Positions 44,766-55,473 are shown, counted from the first letter of the stretch. The stretch: DNA of 64,000 bases from Gonocerus acuteangulatus (GCA_946811695.1 OX328124.1:55372603-55436602); one strand, 5' to 3'. Notes: generated by a model from the sequence alone, not told the origin. A program made the numbers and translations.

Positions 44766-46135
44766 TAACTAGCTGATTACCCGTGCTTCACCACGGCCGA
44801 TAAGAAGTTTTTATATTGAGGTTAATAAGGTATGATCAAAATTAACGCTGCTACATAATTTTGTACAGCTTATTATAGCAAGGACTTTTGAGTTACACAG
44901 GAAACACCATGTGCAGGTTACCGTGCTTGTTTCCGTTGGAGAGTAAAGTTCGGTAAACAGAGACAAATACACGTTGAAAAGAATAAAACTAACAACTTTG
45001 AAGTTTTAAGTATTTACCTCTTCGATTGACATCGCCCCACCAAACATTACAACAGAATATTGTTTGTAGAGAATTTAGTAACCTTTCGAATAGCCGCCTT
45101 CCACTTACAACAATTTCCCAACCGTTTTCGAGATATTTTAGAAAATATTCTGAGATCCGAAATCCTTTGTATCACCATTAATACATATTTTTCCATATAC
45201 TTCTTACCTCCAAACGATACTAAAGTTTAAATATCTTAGATTAGATGAATGTCAAAAACCTGGTAAAAGTTTCAAGTGAACCAATCATCGTTTCTGAATA
45301 TCCAAACAGAAAATTAGCTTTAAAAATTATTTTATCAATTTTTCTCGTAAACAGTTACAGAAATCGATGTAAAAATGCTTTAATTCGTTTTCCTACGTTA
45401 AGGAACTCATATAAAGATTACCTGGAAGCATATGGACTCGAAAATGTAGGAGTTCCGATTTTTTCTAACAAATTTTGCTCCAAAAACCATGTCCCAGCAA
45501 ACGGATTCAGCTGGTAAATGAACTTGACCTTTCAGATGAGAAGAAAGATTTTTGTACCAACTGTCATCAAAATCGGACCATTTTTGAGCCGATGAGAGAC
45601 TTCTAAATACTTCAACCCCCCTCCCCCCATCCTAAAGTACTTAAACATTTGAATATCAAAAAAACCTTTCTTAGCGAGTGTTTACACTCTAAACGTATTG
45701 TGCGTGCAAAATTTCAAATTTTTGTGTCAAGTGGTTCGGGATATTTTTACCTCGGATGGGCCAACACCAGGGCGTAAACTCTATGAGGGACAAAATCACA
45801 TTTTATTTCTAGTAAATTAGGGACTGCCATCATAGTGGAAATTAACCTCAATTAAAAATAATACTATGAAATAGATGATGTACGGTAACAGCTGTTCTGT
45901 TATCGTCCTAGCAACGCTTGCTACCTAGGCTTGCCTGCTATAACCAACTAAACTTTAAACCCCTCTAAAAATACTTAAAAATTCGAATATCAAAAAATCC
46001 TTTCTTAGCGAGCGCCTACGTTCTATAGGGAGTGTCCATGCAAAATTTTCTGTCGAGCGGTTTGGGCTGGGCGTTGATAGATGAGTGAGTGAGTGAGTGA
46101 GTGGTATTTGACAAATATATAGTAGATTACATATT
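44766..46135 (+). repeat. Composite CTAGCTG-type repeat containing M11
   Basis: Starts ACTAGCTGATTACCCGTGC, as at 34128. It includes a diverged M-family body (M11, about 44890-45590) and two copies of a block with AATATCAAAAAA, CCTTTCTTAGCGAG and TGCAAAATTT (45640-45725, 45980-46060). It ends in a (GAGT)n tract (46082-46101). Non-coding; several events are stacked here. Confidence 0.5.
46082..46101. repeat. (GAGT)n microsatellite
   Basis: Five GAGT units after GATAGAT, at the end of the composite repeat. Confidence 0.85.
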
Positions 46136-46229
46136 ACCATTATGACACGTACACGCGCACATCAATGCACACACATAAAGACGGTTCTTCAAAAATATTT
46201 GCTTGAAGTTAAATATTTCGTAATCGTAA

Positions 46230-46241
<12 letters not shown>

Positions 46242-46286
<45 letters not shown>
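46242..46286. repeat. (TA)n microsatellite
   Basis: Preceded by (TG)n and followed directly by a perfect palindrome. Confidence 0.93.
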
Positions 46287-46290
<4 letters not shown>

Positions 46291-46330
46291 CTTCATGTTG
46301 TCATATATATATATGACAACATGAAGATAC
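46287..46330. repeat. 44-bp perfect palindrome
   Basis: GTATCTTCATGTTGTC is followed by an alternating AT centre and then GACAACATGAAGATAC. All 22 bases of each arm pair, so the strand can fold completely. The right arm is also the start of the following pseudogene, so the left arm is an inverted copy of that sequence. Confidence 0.93.
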
Positions 46331-47150
46331 TTCTACAAAAAATCAAGTACCATGAGTACTTGAAATATGGCGCATTTGTGCAGATCTTAAAGTGGTAGCC
46401 ATGCTTACAGGACTCCAAGGAGGTTACACTAAATTTTGTTGTTTTTTGTGCGGGTGGGACAGCAGAAAAAGAGGAGACCATTATGTCGTAAAAAAATGGC
46501 CAGAGCGTAAGGAAAAAGTAGGTGAAAAAAACATTACCAATCCTCCATTAGTGGACAAAAACCAAATAATTTTACCCCCACTCCACATAAAATTGGGGCT
46601 AATGAAAAACTTCGTAAAAGCGATGGACAAGGAAGGAGAACGTTTCATGTACTTAAAACAAAAATTTGCGCATCTCAGCGATGCTAAGATAAAGGAGGGA
46701 ATTTTCGTAGGACCCCAAATTCGACATCTACTCAAGGAACTCACTTTTGAAGCAAAGTTAAATACTACTGAGAAAAAGGCTTGGATTGCTTTTCGAGAGG
46801 TATGTGCTAAGTTTTTGGGAAACGAAAAATCTAGAGACTACCGAAAAATAGTCCATGAACTGCTTACTTCATATAAAACATTGGGATGTTATATGTCCTT
46901 AAAAATACATTTCCTGCAAAGTCACCTAGATTTTTTCGCCCCAAATTTGGGTGCAGTTTCGGACGAACATGGAGAACGATTCCACCAAGACATATCCAGA
47001 ATGGAAAAAAGATATACTGGCAAATGGAATGAGAAGATGCTGGCGGATTACTGCTGGACACTGCAGCGGGAGACAGAGGAGGAAGAGTACAAAAGAAAAA
47101 AAATACTCATTGACGATGTGTGTGTATTTTTTGAGTTGTGTCATACCTAG
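46318..47150 (+). pseudogene. Fragment of a repetitive, uncharacterised arthropod protein
   Basis: The frame open to 47150 has GYTKFCCFLCGWDSR, PPLHIKLGLMKNFVKAMD, IKEGIFVGPQIRHLL and VSDEHGERFHQDI. I recognise this pattern from many repeated predicted proteins of insects and other invertebrates, whose function is unknown and which may come from a mobile element. Upstream codons LLQKIKYHEY (46330-46360) belong to the same protein but are in another frame, so a frameshift lies at about 46360-46368. No plausible native start is present and the 5' part is cut by the palindrome. The Cys pairs (CCFLC) suggest a metal site. Confidence 0.7.
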
Positions 47151-47154
47151 TATT

Positions 47155-47460
47155 ATACCTGATAGCATGCAGGATTCAATTAATTATATTTTACCGTTGA
47201 AAAAGATAAAAAAAATCTGTTATAATAAAGATAATTTTCAAATACAATTTTTCATTTTTTCCAAGTTTCTCCTCTTTTCTCTCAAAATCAGAGGGTGATA
47301 GAATTTTTCTGAGTTCAGATTCGGACTCAGCACACCTGAAAACATGAGAAACAAGCAAAATTGTTCAAGGGAGGGGAGAAAAGTTTTTTTTGCAGAACAG
47401 TGTTATTTGTCCTATAAGAACATTAACAAAATACTTCGATTTTTCTTCTGAGAATTTTAA
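47155..47460. other. Spacer
   Basis: Nothing recognised. Confidence 0.4.
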
Positions 47461-47465
47461 CCCTG

Positions 47466-47880
47466 TTATTGAGCACCAATTCGTAGGTTTCTTACTGAGT
47501 CTTTTAGTCTGTCTTGTGGTTTCTGAATGTCAGGGGTTGATGTGTATATGAGTAGGTTGTCTGCATATTGGTAACACTTTATTGTGTCAGAGATGCTAAA
47601 ACAAATTGCATTGATTGCTGTATTGAATAGCGTAGTACTTCGTACTCTCCCTGGAGGCACTCCGTTCTCCTGGAGGAGTTTGTCTGATAGAGTAGTGCCA
47701 ATCCTCACTAAACGTCTATTCGATAAATAATTTACAATGAAACGCATGATATGCCCTTGTATTTTTCAATTATGCAGCTAGGATATAATTCGACTTCTCC
47801 AGACAGTGTGGTATGCATTTTCTTTATCGAGGGAGATTGCTAAGACCGAATGTTAGAAGACAAAAGCATTTTTCAATCTG
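47466..47880 (-). pseudogene. I-clade reverse transcriptase fragment
   Basis: Minus strand carries LDKENAYHTVWRSR (motif with the first catalytic D), then LSNRRLVRIG, ENGVPPGRVRSTTL and QYADNLLIYTS, where the second D of YADD is N. The active site is therefore mutated, and stops separate the two halves. Fragment only. Confidence 0.8.
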
Positions 47881-48129
47881 CACATGGAGACTAATGTGCT
47901 ATGCCTAGGTCTAAATCATATTAGATATCTCGGGGGTAACTGATATCTCGGGAGTAACTGATCTTTTTCCAGATACCAAAGGAATCTTTCATTGATTGTT
48001 CTTTCAAATATTTAGCTTTGACAGCTTGTGCGTGACACATGCCGATAATTTGATACTTGCTTTTCATCTTCATCTGGCACCCAATTTACCAAGAAAAGGA
48101 GAATACAAAGACTAAACATTCGACTAGAT

Positions 48130-48375
48130 TAGATTAGAAAACCAGGTGCCCGGATAACCGAGGAACCGCACCGAGGCCTGCAAGACCTATTGTGCCACTC
48201 GTCGTGTCATTCTGTTATAATGCCAGACCCATATCAGAAATGAACATCCTTAAAGTTGTAAGGTTCAGCCTCGGTATCCTCCTTGGATCATGAATTATCG
48301 CAACTCCGAAGTGCAGGTACCTCTTGGCTGCCAGTGTCGTGCATCTACATACGATGTGGTATGGGGTAACATTCG
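48130..48375 (-). pseudogene. Possible I-clade C-terminal fragment
   Basis: Minus strand has TPYHIVCRCTTLAAKRYLHF, resembling the H..L..C..L...R end of I-type ORF2, and then a stop. It lies in the wrong order for one element with 47466-47880, so it is a separate piece. Tentative. Confidence 0.45.
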
Positions 48376-48790
48376 ACTAAATAATTATGTTATGCCAATG
48401 ATGAACCCCTTCACATTCCTTGTCATGATATTTGAAACTGGACAAACGGCTATTACAATTTAAAAGGAGACACAAAGAACGCAACATGATACTGTACAAG
48501 AATAGTTACTGATAGTGTTAATTAGTGGACTGTATAACATAACTATTAAAGATTGAAACAACAACAAGAAGCTCACACGCTTCATAACTTATTTAGATGA
48601 CTTCGCGGTGTACTTCTCGGATGAAGTGTAGAGAGTGAAATGCAAAGCCATCTAGGCTGTAGATCTTGGTAATGGTATTCATGTGCTCCAAAGTCGTAGA
48701 GGCAGACCATAAACTTATTATAATGGCTTTGCCGAACAGGTAATGGAAAACAAGAGATAAATTTTAATACTTTTTTTTTATTTTGGAAAT
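48376..48790. other. Spacer downstream of CP6
   Basis: Nothing recognised apart from A/T-rich sequence near the CP6 poly(A) signal (TTTATT at 48777-48782). Confidence 0.4.
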
Positions 48791-48817
48791 AAATAAATAG
48801 TCATGCTTGTAGAAAAC

Positions 48818-49515
48818 TTAGTGGTAAAGGGCGTGTCCATAAGCGACTGGGGCATGGGCGACGGCGAGAGGAGCAGCAACACGGGCAACTGGAGCATGAG
48901 CAACAGCGAGAGGAGCAGCATAACGAGCAACTGGGGCAGCTACGGCGATAGGTGCAGCGACTTTAGCTACAGCAGGGGCAGCGTGGACTCCAGCATCCTT
49001 GTGTACGACGGCGTTGAATCCGTTGACTGGATCAGCGGTGTATTCGACGGTCCTCCTGGAACCATCGGGTTCGATGAGGGAGTAGCTTCCCTGGACAACA
49101 TCTCCGTCACGGGTCTCGTGCTGGTTCTTGGAGTCACCGGTGATAGCGTCCTGGATATCATAGGCGTAGCTGTACTGTGGGTGTGGGTCGTACTCGTCGA
49201 CGGCGGCATGGGCTACGGCGACTGGGGCAGCAACTCGGGCAACGGGAGCATGAGCAACAGCGAGAGGTGCAGCGTATGCCCTGGCGGCGAGTGGAGCGGC
49301 GTAGGTGGCGTAGGGAGAGGCATAAGCCCTAGCGGCGATGGGTGCACCTGGTGCAAGTACTGCTGGGGCGCCGATCACTCCGGCCCTAGCGACTGCTACC
49401 ATAGCGGCGAGGATGACGACCTGAAACATCCAAACGAACTTTAGGACCAATGAAACACTATGTTTCAAGAGCCTAATAGCACTGGCCTCTCTCAGCTTAC
49501 CTTGTTGAAAGCCAT
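48818..49515 (-). CDS. RR-2 cuticular protein, copy CP6
   Basis: Exon 1 is 49501-49515 and exon 2 is 48818-49420 on the minus strand. The intron is 80 bases with GTAAG and TTTCAG and shows no similarity to the introns of CP2-CP5. The open frame continues upstream through the intron to 49591, which would give a false N-terminus; the TATA box and MAFNK exon argue against it. The 205-residue product differs by IQDAITGD and [11 protein letters not shown] (L to I twice) and has the NQHET variant. It looks functional. Confidence 0.94.
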
Positions 49516-49547
49516 GATTGAACTGTGAATTTGACAAGCTCTGTTCG

Positions 49548-49580
49548 CTATTTATACTTGGCCAATATCCCCACCACCTC
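49548..49580 (-). promoter_or_regulatory. CP6 promoter: TATA box and GGTGGTGGGG block
   Basis: Minus strand GTATAAATAG (49548-49557), with GAGGTGGTGGGG at about 49569-49580. The CCTTGC part found in CP2-CP5 is missing. Confidence 0.65.
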
Positions 49581-49963
49581 ATGAAAGTCACTGCAGAACT
49601 TATATTTGATTCATTTCAAGCACTAAATAAAATATCCTAAAATAAGTATTGACACTCTCTTAATTGAGGAATTAAGAAATATAAGATTTATTTCTGTGGA
49701 GGATTTAAAAGGGGGAAAAAAAAAAAGATTCCTAAAAATTATTATATAAATTTAAATTATAAATAATAATAAATAAATCTCGTGAATTCTCTCCCCATAT
49801 AAAACATTGGCGTTATTATTTATGTTTGCCCATAGTAATTATTGAATTTAATTTGTTAAATAATAATTATACAACTAAATTAATTAAGTTGAATATCATT
49901 TCGTAGCAATTGACATCAATAACTGAAGGTTAGTATTACTCCAAAAGTTGACCTTATTACGCT
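49581..49963. other. AT-rich spacer upstream of CP6
   Basis: Nothing recognised. Confidence 0.4.
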
Positions 49964-49968
49964 ATCTA

Positions 49969-50296
49969 CAGGGTGTCTACTACTTTTGTGAAAGCCAATT
50001 TTGGGAGTTTTTCGTGACATTTTAATTATTTGAAAAGCAAATTTCATGCTCATTAAAAAGAAAATAATTTTAATCCAAATGAAAACTACTGGCATAAAAT
50101 TGGCCCTGTTTATAAAATTTTCAATATTTAAGTCTGCATATATTTAAAAAATGAATAATTGATTTGTAAATGCATGCAAAATCTTCGACAATAACGAATG
50201 CGCCGAAGTACCGGGATTTACGTTACACTCCGCTAAGAACTGAAATTTCGTGACTTGGTTTCAAATTCGTGACATTTTCCTACACTAGACACCCTG
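49969..50296. mobile_element. MITE with CAGGGTGTCTA ends and ATCTA target duplication
   Basis: The ends CAGGGTGTCTA and TAGACACCCTG are exact inverted repeats. ATCTA lies directly outside both (49964-49968, 50297-50301). Inside, TTCGTGACATTTT occurs near each end in the same orientation. 328 bp and non-coding. The 5-bp duplication differs from the TA expected for Tc1/mariner; if chance, TA inside ATCTA could be the true target. Confidence 0.75.
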
Positions 50297-50301
50297 ATCT
50301 A

Positions 50302-50451
50302 GAGGTGCCGATAAGAAATGTCAATGTTTTAAACCCTAGGTTCAAGCTAATAGGTTAGGCTTCTTTTCTTTTCTATTGGTCATTCATGTCATCAAGTCAA
50401 CAACAAAATAATTATAAAAAATACTAGATGTATTCTATAATTTTCAAATAA

Positions 50452-50453
<2 letters not shown>
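50302..50453. other. Short spacer
   Basis: Nothing recognised. Confidence 0.4.

Positions 50454-50511
<58 letters not shown>
50454..50511. repeat. (TA)n microsatellite
   Basis: About 29 units; no M-family flank recognised. Confidence 0.95.
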
Positions 50512-50514
<3 letters not shown>

Positions 50515-50910
50515 AAAAGGTGTAAATATGGGCAGCCGCTTTTGTTTTGATTTAAAGTTACTTTAATTTTGAAAAATTCTAGCTGTTTGTCTTTCATTAA
50601 CAAGCATTACAAGTTTTGTAAATGCAAGAAAGCAAAACCATGATTAACATAAATTATTTCTTTGTGAAAACCACTATTTACAAAAATCTTTTAAAGAAGA
50701 ACCAGAAAAATGGGGCATATTTGTAATAGGGGCCCCCTCAAAAAATGTCACTGAAAATAATATAAAAACTGAATAAAACTATGCAAAATGACTGGGAATT
50801 TATTTATCCCTTGAACACAATTGTTATTATTATTAATTTATAGACATGGCAAGCATAACTGGGTCTTTCAGCCCCTACAAACTAAGTGTGCCCACATTTG
50901 GCACTTAACA
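50512..50910. other. Spacer
   Basis: Nothing recognised. Confidence 0.4.
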
Positions 50911-50914
50911 CATT

Positions 50915-51290
50915 TCACCCCATATTTGTCTGTTCGTTCTGTAGCTGGCTAAAAATGGCCAGATTTTTCTGAAATTTAGTACAAAAATACTCTATTCGAT
51001 TTAGAAGGTCTTGTTTATTAACCTGCTGAATCCGTCCATCGGAACAAAGTTTTGGGGCAAAATTCACGCAAAATGAACTCGTAGCGCAGTCGTTTTGCGT
51101 TAATAGGCTTCTAGGTGCATTAAAAGTAGCTGACCGTAGGAAAACTAATGCAACTATTTTCAAGGCCATATCTGTTTTCCAGAAAGATGAAAAAATTAGA
51201 ATTTTCTTGGGAATTTCAGATACATATACTCTTATATAGGGTGTAACGAATTTAAATGACAACATTCCAGAAGCGTTCAAGGGACGGGAA
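50915..51290 (-). repeat. M-family fragment, copy M12 (reverse)
   Basis: In reverse it carries GCGTGAATTTTGCCCC, TTTTTGTACTAAATTTC and GAACGAACAGAC, corresponding to GCGCGAATTTCGCCCC, TTTTGTACCAAATTTC and GCGAACAGAC in M7/M8. The (TA)n and terminal hairpin are absent. Confidence 0.55.
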
Positions 51291-51489
51291 AACTAAGACA
51301 AAAAGTCTTTGAGAGATTTGATAGTTTTTGCTCTGTATTGCAGAAAATCGCAAAAGAAGTTTTCATTTTTGTTATTTATATTTTATTTATGTTATCATCT
51401 AGTTTATGTATGTAGATAGTGGTCAAAATGCTTTTCTCTTACTGCAATGCAAGCATTACATCTAGCACTGACTTGATAAATTGCAGCTT

Positions 51490-52010
51490 AAAAAATTATT
51501 CTGGTGAAATTTGGTACACTGCATCTATGATTCGGTCTCTTAATGGTTCTCTTGAGCTGTTTGACACCGAAAAAACTTCCTGCTTCAAGATTCCGAGTAC
51601 GAAGAAAGTCATGGGTGTCATATCAGGTGATCGGGGTGACCAAGGTACTATTCCTCCACGTCCAATGCATCGTTGTGGATAATTTATGTTTAGCCAAGCT
51701 CGAGCAGCTCGGCTATAATGAGCTGGATATCCATCGAGTTGGAACCACATTTCAATCCGGTGCTGTCCTCTAAATAATTAGAAAAGTCGTCCTCTAAAAA
51801 ATGTGTAAACGTAGATTTCATTCGACATTTCAGGTAAAAGGTACGGTCCCAGCAGTACTCCGTTCCAAAGGTTCATTTCAAATTCAAGCTGAAGCAAGTT
51901 CTCTCTAATACCTCTGGGATTTTCATAAACCCGTCGTGGTCTTTGCGAATCTTTTCAAGAAATCAATTACTGAAATTCAATCTCTTTTAATAATCTTGAG
52001 GTAATCAATT
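51490..52010 (-). pseudogene. Tc1/mariner-superfamily transposase fragment
   Basis: Minus strand contains LWNGVLLGPYLLPEM (about 51850-51895), then after a frameshift MWFQLDGYPAHYSRAARAWL and WSPRSPDMTPMTFFVLGILK (51496-51750). This is the part holding the second and third catalytic acids (LDG and SPD..). The residue pattern after SPD is TPMTFF where related proteins usually have TPLDFF. The N-terminal DNA-binding region is absent. Inactive. Confidence 0.75.
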
Positions 52011-52038
52011 CTGCAGTTTCTGAAGATGGTATGGGTAT

Positions 52039-52116
52039 TTTTTTTTCTTTTTTTTTTCTTTTTTCTTTTTTTTTTTTTTTTACGGCGCATCGACATAAAT
52101 CTTGGCCATTAGCGCC
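52039..52116 (-). mobile_element. 5'-truncated SINE (tail only), with target duplication
   Basis: A long T-rich run (poly(A) in reverse) followed by ACGGCGCATCGACAT..GCCATTAGCGCCG, the shared SINE 3' module. GGTATGGGTAT (52028-52038) and GGTACGGGTAT (52117-52127) are duplicated target sites with one difference. Confidence 0.8.
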
Positions 52117-52129
52117 GGTACGGGTATTA

Positions 52130-52735
52130 TCACCTTTTAAAGTTTGACATATTGCCTGCCACTATATTCCTAATGCAGCTGATGCTCTTCGTATGATAGT
52201 TTCAGGATTGTTGTCAAAGTGGCGGTGGACACAATTTATTCCCCGACAATCGTCGTTTTTCGTGACGAAAAGACTCGTCGATTTAAAGTCTTATGTATAG
52301 AAATCGCGGCAGGCAATATGACGAAATAAAGCACTAGAACACATAAAATCTAAATTCCTACATTTGAAATGAAATATAGTTTTTGACATTTTAGGATATC
52401 GTCAATATCTGTACAAATTGATTAGATCGGTAGTTAAATCGATTTTCTTTTTGTCTACTATTTGACAAAAGTAAACGCGTTTTAGAAGGCTCCAAAGAAA
52501 TGTTGCTATTTGTTTGCACTCTTGAATGAATTTTTGAAAAGTCTATCTATATATATATACCCTCCCACGATGTAGGGTTACTCCAATCTGGAAAACAATA
52601 CCAATCATTTAAAAAGATTTATTTATTTTTTGCAATAATTATGTATCCCTATTGACAAGTTATTTTGGTGTTGGTACTTATTTTATAAGTTTTAATTTTG
52701 CTATGCGATTATTAGCTCAGTTTTAATTAATAAAT
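52130..52735. other. Spacer
   Basis: A stretch near 52200-52270 could be further transposase remnant, but no motif is firm. Confidence 0.35.
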
Positions 52736-52740
52736 AAAAA

Positions 52741-52790
52741 TTGGTACTAATGACCTAGGTAGTAGAAGCACCTTAATAAAAAAAAAAAAA
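52741..52790 (+). mobile_element. SINE 3' tail fragment
   Basis: GGTACTAATGACCTAGGTAG and GAAGCACCTT, then an A-rich tail. AATAAAAAT on each side may be a target duplication. Confidence 0.6.
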
Positions 52791-52799
52791 TAATAAAAA

Positions 52800-53270
52800 T
52801 ACGTCAATAACGCGGTGCATACTACCAATAATAATAATAAATAATAAATAAATGAATAAAGATAATGAGCTATTACTGGTTGGTTACATTGAATAAACAA
52901 TAAGATATTTGGAGGAACGTAAGAAATTACACTAATATAACATCTACATGTAGCTATTAGTCAACAGTAACTAATAATTATCATAGTAACATTACAATAA
53001 ATACAGACTATCGTACTTGTTGACTAGGTAAGAGTAAGTGAAACGAAAGTGACATTCCATGAGCGGACACGGCTGTGGGTCAGAGCGGAAAGTGACTACC
53101 CGTGACATAAGAAGCTGACCTAGAACCAGTGACCCAGACCTGTTACCGTGAGTAGCCGCACCCAATACTCGCTACCAGTCACTGCACCGCTCCTCCCTCT
53201 CGCTTTCTTTAGTATCGGCCTTGGCAAATACTAATTTCGTAAGTTTCGCAGCGTTCGAAAAATCAATTTA
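52800..53270. other. Spacer
   Basis: No gene. 53030-53220 is more GC-rich and may be an unrecognised repeat. Confidence 0.35.
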
Positions 53271-53271
53271 G

Positions 53272-53273
<2 letters not shown>

Positions 53274-53323
<50 letters not shown>
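53274..53323. repeat. (TA)n microsatellite, left flank of foldback element
   Basis: Ends directly at the CAGGGTGTCCC terminus. Confidence 0.95.
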
Positions 53324-53324
<1 letters not shown>

Positions 53325-53327
<3 letters not shown>

Positions 53328-54472
53328 GGTGTCCCGTAAATGTCTAGTCATATTGTGAGGGGTGATAGAGGACCTTTAGGGGAACAAAAAATGTTCTATG
53401 ACGATTTCCCGAATTCTCGCCCATAAGGGAGAAAACGTCGTTTTATTGTTTTTTCGAGACAAACGTGTTTTTTAGAAGAATAATTGTTGTAGCTCCGTCC
53501 TAGGTGGTACTACTCGAAAGGGGGTGAAACCTATCGAAAGCTGAGTAAATTTACTATAAGACTAGTTGAAAGTAAACGTAATAATGAATGAATGTAAGTA
53601 TGTATATCTTACCAAAAGAAAGCTATTCTAAATTTCGTGACATTTTATTGATATTTCTTTCCAGCGTTACTCCTCAATGGGCAGGATCTGTGATTTCCGG
53701 CTCTTAGAAAAACTTCCTCATTTAACCAGCTTTCCATTCATGTATCACAACCCTGTGTTATTGAAGTATTTGAACGGTTTAAGAACAAACGTTTTTTAAA
53801 AAACATGGATCTGTGAAAATAAAATTATATTTTTTTCTTCAGTTTATTCAAAAAGCTGAAGAGAAATATTTCTTTTTATAAATGTTTACATAATAATAAA
53901 TAAATATTTACTTAAAACAATAAAAAAAATTACTTCCACGAATATAAAAAAAATTCCTAAAACAGTAAATAAATAAAATACACATTTATTTTGAATTTAT
54001 TAATTCAGGTAACTAATACTGGGTCCAGGTGGCGGCCATTAAGGAACACCAACCATACATTAACCTCAAAAATTATTATTTTTACCTAGATCACGCATTT
54101 GAACACATTTTTACCCCGCCCATTGCGGAGTAACGCTGGAAAGAAATATCAATAAAATGTCAGGAAATTTAGAATAGCTTTCTTTTAGTAAGATATACAT
54201 ACTTACATTCATTCATTTTTACGTTTACTCCCAACTAGTCTTATAGTAAATTTACTCAGCTTTCGATAGGTTTCACTTCCTTTCTAGTAGAACCACCTGG
54301 GACGGAGCTACAACGATTATTCTCCTAAAAACCAGGTTTGTCTCGAAAAAACAATAAAACGACGTTTTCTCCCTTAGGGGCGAGAATTCGGGAAATCGTC
54401 ATAGAACATTTTTTGTTCCCCTAAGGGTCCTCTATCACCCCTCACAATATGACTAGACATTTACGGGACACC

Positions 54473-54475
<3 letters not shown>
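53325..54475. mobile_element. Foldback element with about 365-bp inverted arms
   Basis: The left arm (53325-about 53692) begins CAGGGTGTCCCGTAAATGTC and the right arm (about 54108-54475) is its reverse copy with only scattered differences. The loop of about 415 bases is AT-rich and non-coding. Both outer ends abut (TA)n arrays, which fits insertion into a TA target within one array. The family is Tc1/mariner-like by target only. The arm similarity suggests recent formation or arm conversion. Confidence 0.88.

Positions 54476-54522
<47 letters not shown>
54476..54522. repeat. (TA)n microsatellite, right flank of foldback element
   Basis: Starts directly at the GGGACACCCTG terminus; with the left array it may be one array split by the insertion. 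Confidence 0.95.
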
Positions 54523-54527
<5 letters not shown>

Positions 54528-54555
54528 TATACTAAAATATACAGTATGTTTCCCC

Positions 54556-54573
54556 CCCCCCCTTTAAAAGAAA
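54556..54573. repeat. SINE target-site duplication, left copy
   Basis: CCCCCCCTTTAAAAGAAA, repeated exactly at 54914-54931. Confidence 0.9.
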
Positions 54574-54913
54574 AAAAAATCAGTCCCGTAACAGGCCACA
54601 AGGGCCCAGAGGGGCAGATACTGTAGAGGCATCTGATTCTTGACCGTACGGCACTCTAGGGAGATAGTGTCAACACTATGCTCGGGCCGCCTGATTTCCC
54701 CCTTGGCCGCTTCGACTGCTAGAGTCATTAGCACCCAAAGTACCCATTATCAATTAAATTAATTAAAGGCTGGGTGAGCCTAGGGACGATCTGGGACCCC
54801 AAATCCAACCCTCGAACGGCAGGACTAGAAGAAAAAATCTTGAGTGCACGCTCGGGTTTTGAACCTGGTCCTCCAGTTCATTAGTCGAGTGCTCTACCAC
54901 TGAGCTAACCTCG
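54574..54913 (-). mobile_element. tRNA-derived SINE of a second type (reverse)
   Basis: On the minus strand the head reads GGTTAGCTCAGTGGTAGAGC (an A box nearly identical to real tRNAs) and CAGGTTCAAAACCCG (a B box). The body follows, then GGTGCTAATGACTCTAGCAG (the same 3' motif as in the other SINE type), then about 160 bases more, ending in a T run. It is flanked by an exact 18-bp duplication. The tRNA-like part lacks a full cloverleaf, so it is not a tRNA gene. Confidence 0.88.
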
Positions 54914-54956
54914 CCCCCCCTTTAAAAGAAAGAAGCCATTAAAAGACGTTTTGACT

Positions 54957-54959
<3 letters not shown>

Positions 54960-54990
<31 letters not shown>
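54960..54990. repeat. (TA)n microsatellite
   Basis: About 15 units. Confidence 0.93.
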
Positions 54991-54994
<4 letters not shown>

Positions 54995-55470
54995 AATTTA
55001 CACCCGGAATGGTCCCTCCCTGTGTCCCTTTACGTCTGTAAATTGTGTATATTACTTGCTTTATCCCCATTTTACTCTTTTTTTTAGTTTTTTAGGTCTG
55101 GCTCCAGGACCAAATTCGTAGAGTTCTCTAGTTAAGTTTCGATATATGTTCTTAGGGGGTTAAAAAAAATTAAATGGCTCTGTTCTGGAGCCCTGAAGCG
55201 TAAAGACTTAATATTTCCCTAAAGGAGCTAAAGAAATATTTTTCTTACGAAAATAGCGAAAACCTAATTACGAGTAGTGGTTTACTTTGATCCTAATTAT
55301 TAATGTTTCTCCAAAGAAAGTAAGAAGAAAAAATCGTTCAAGGATTAAGAGTCTCCTGAGAATAACGCTTAAGACGGATTTAGTGTAATCCCCACTCTTG
55401 ATCAAATTATTTATATTCCTGTTTTGGCGATAGTTTTTATATTTATTGCAGCGAAACTAACAATATAACT
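54995..55470. other. Spacer
   Basis: Nothing recognised. Confidence 0.4.
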
Positions 55471-55473
55471 TTT

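Noticed and set aside
49421..49591. Upstream extension of CP6 to a start at 49591
   Set aside because: It reads through the intron and past the TATA box; all other copies use the MAFNK exon.
54830..54913. tRNA gene on the minus strand
   Set aside because: A and B boxes are present, but the acceptor stem does not close and the element has an 18-bp target duplication and SINE body.
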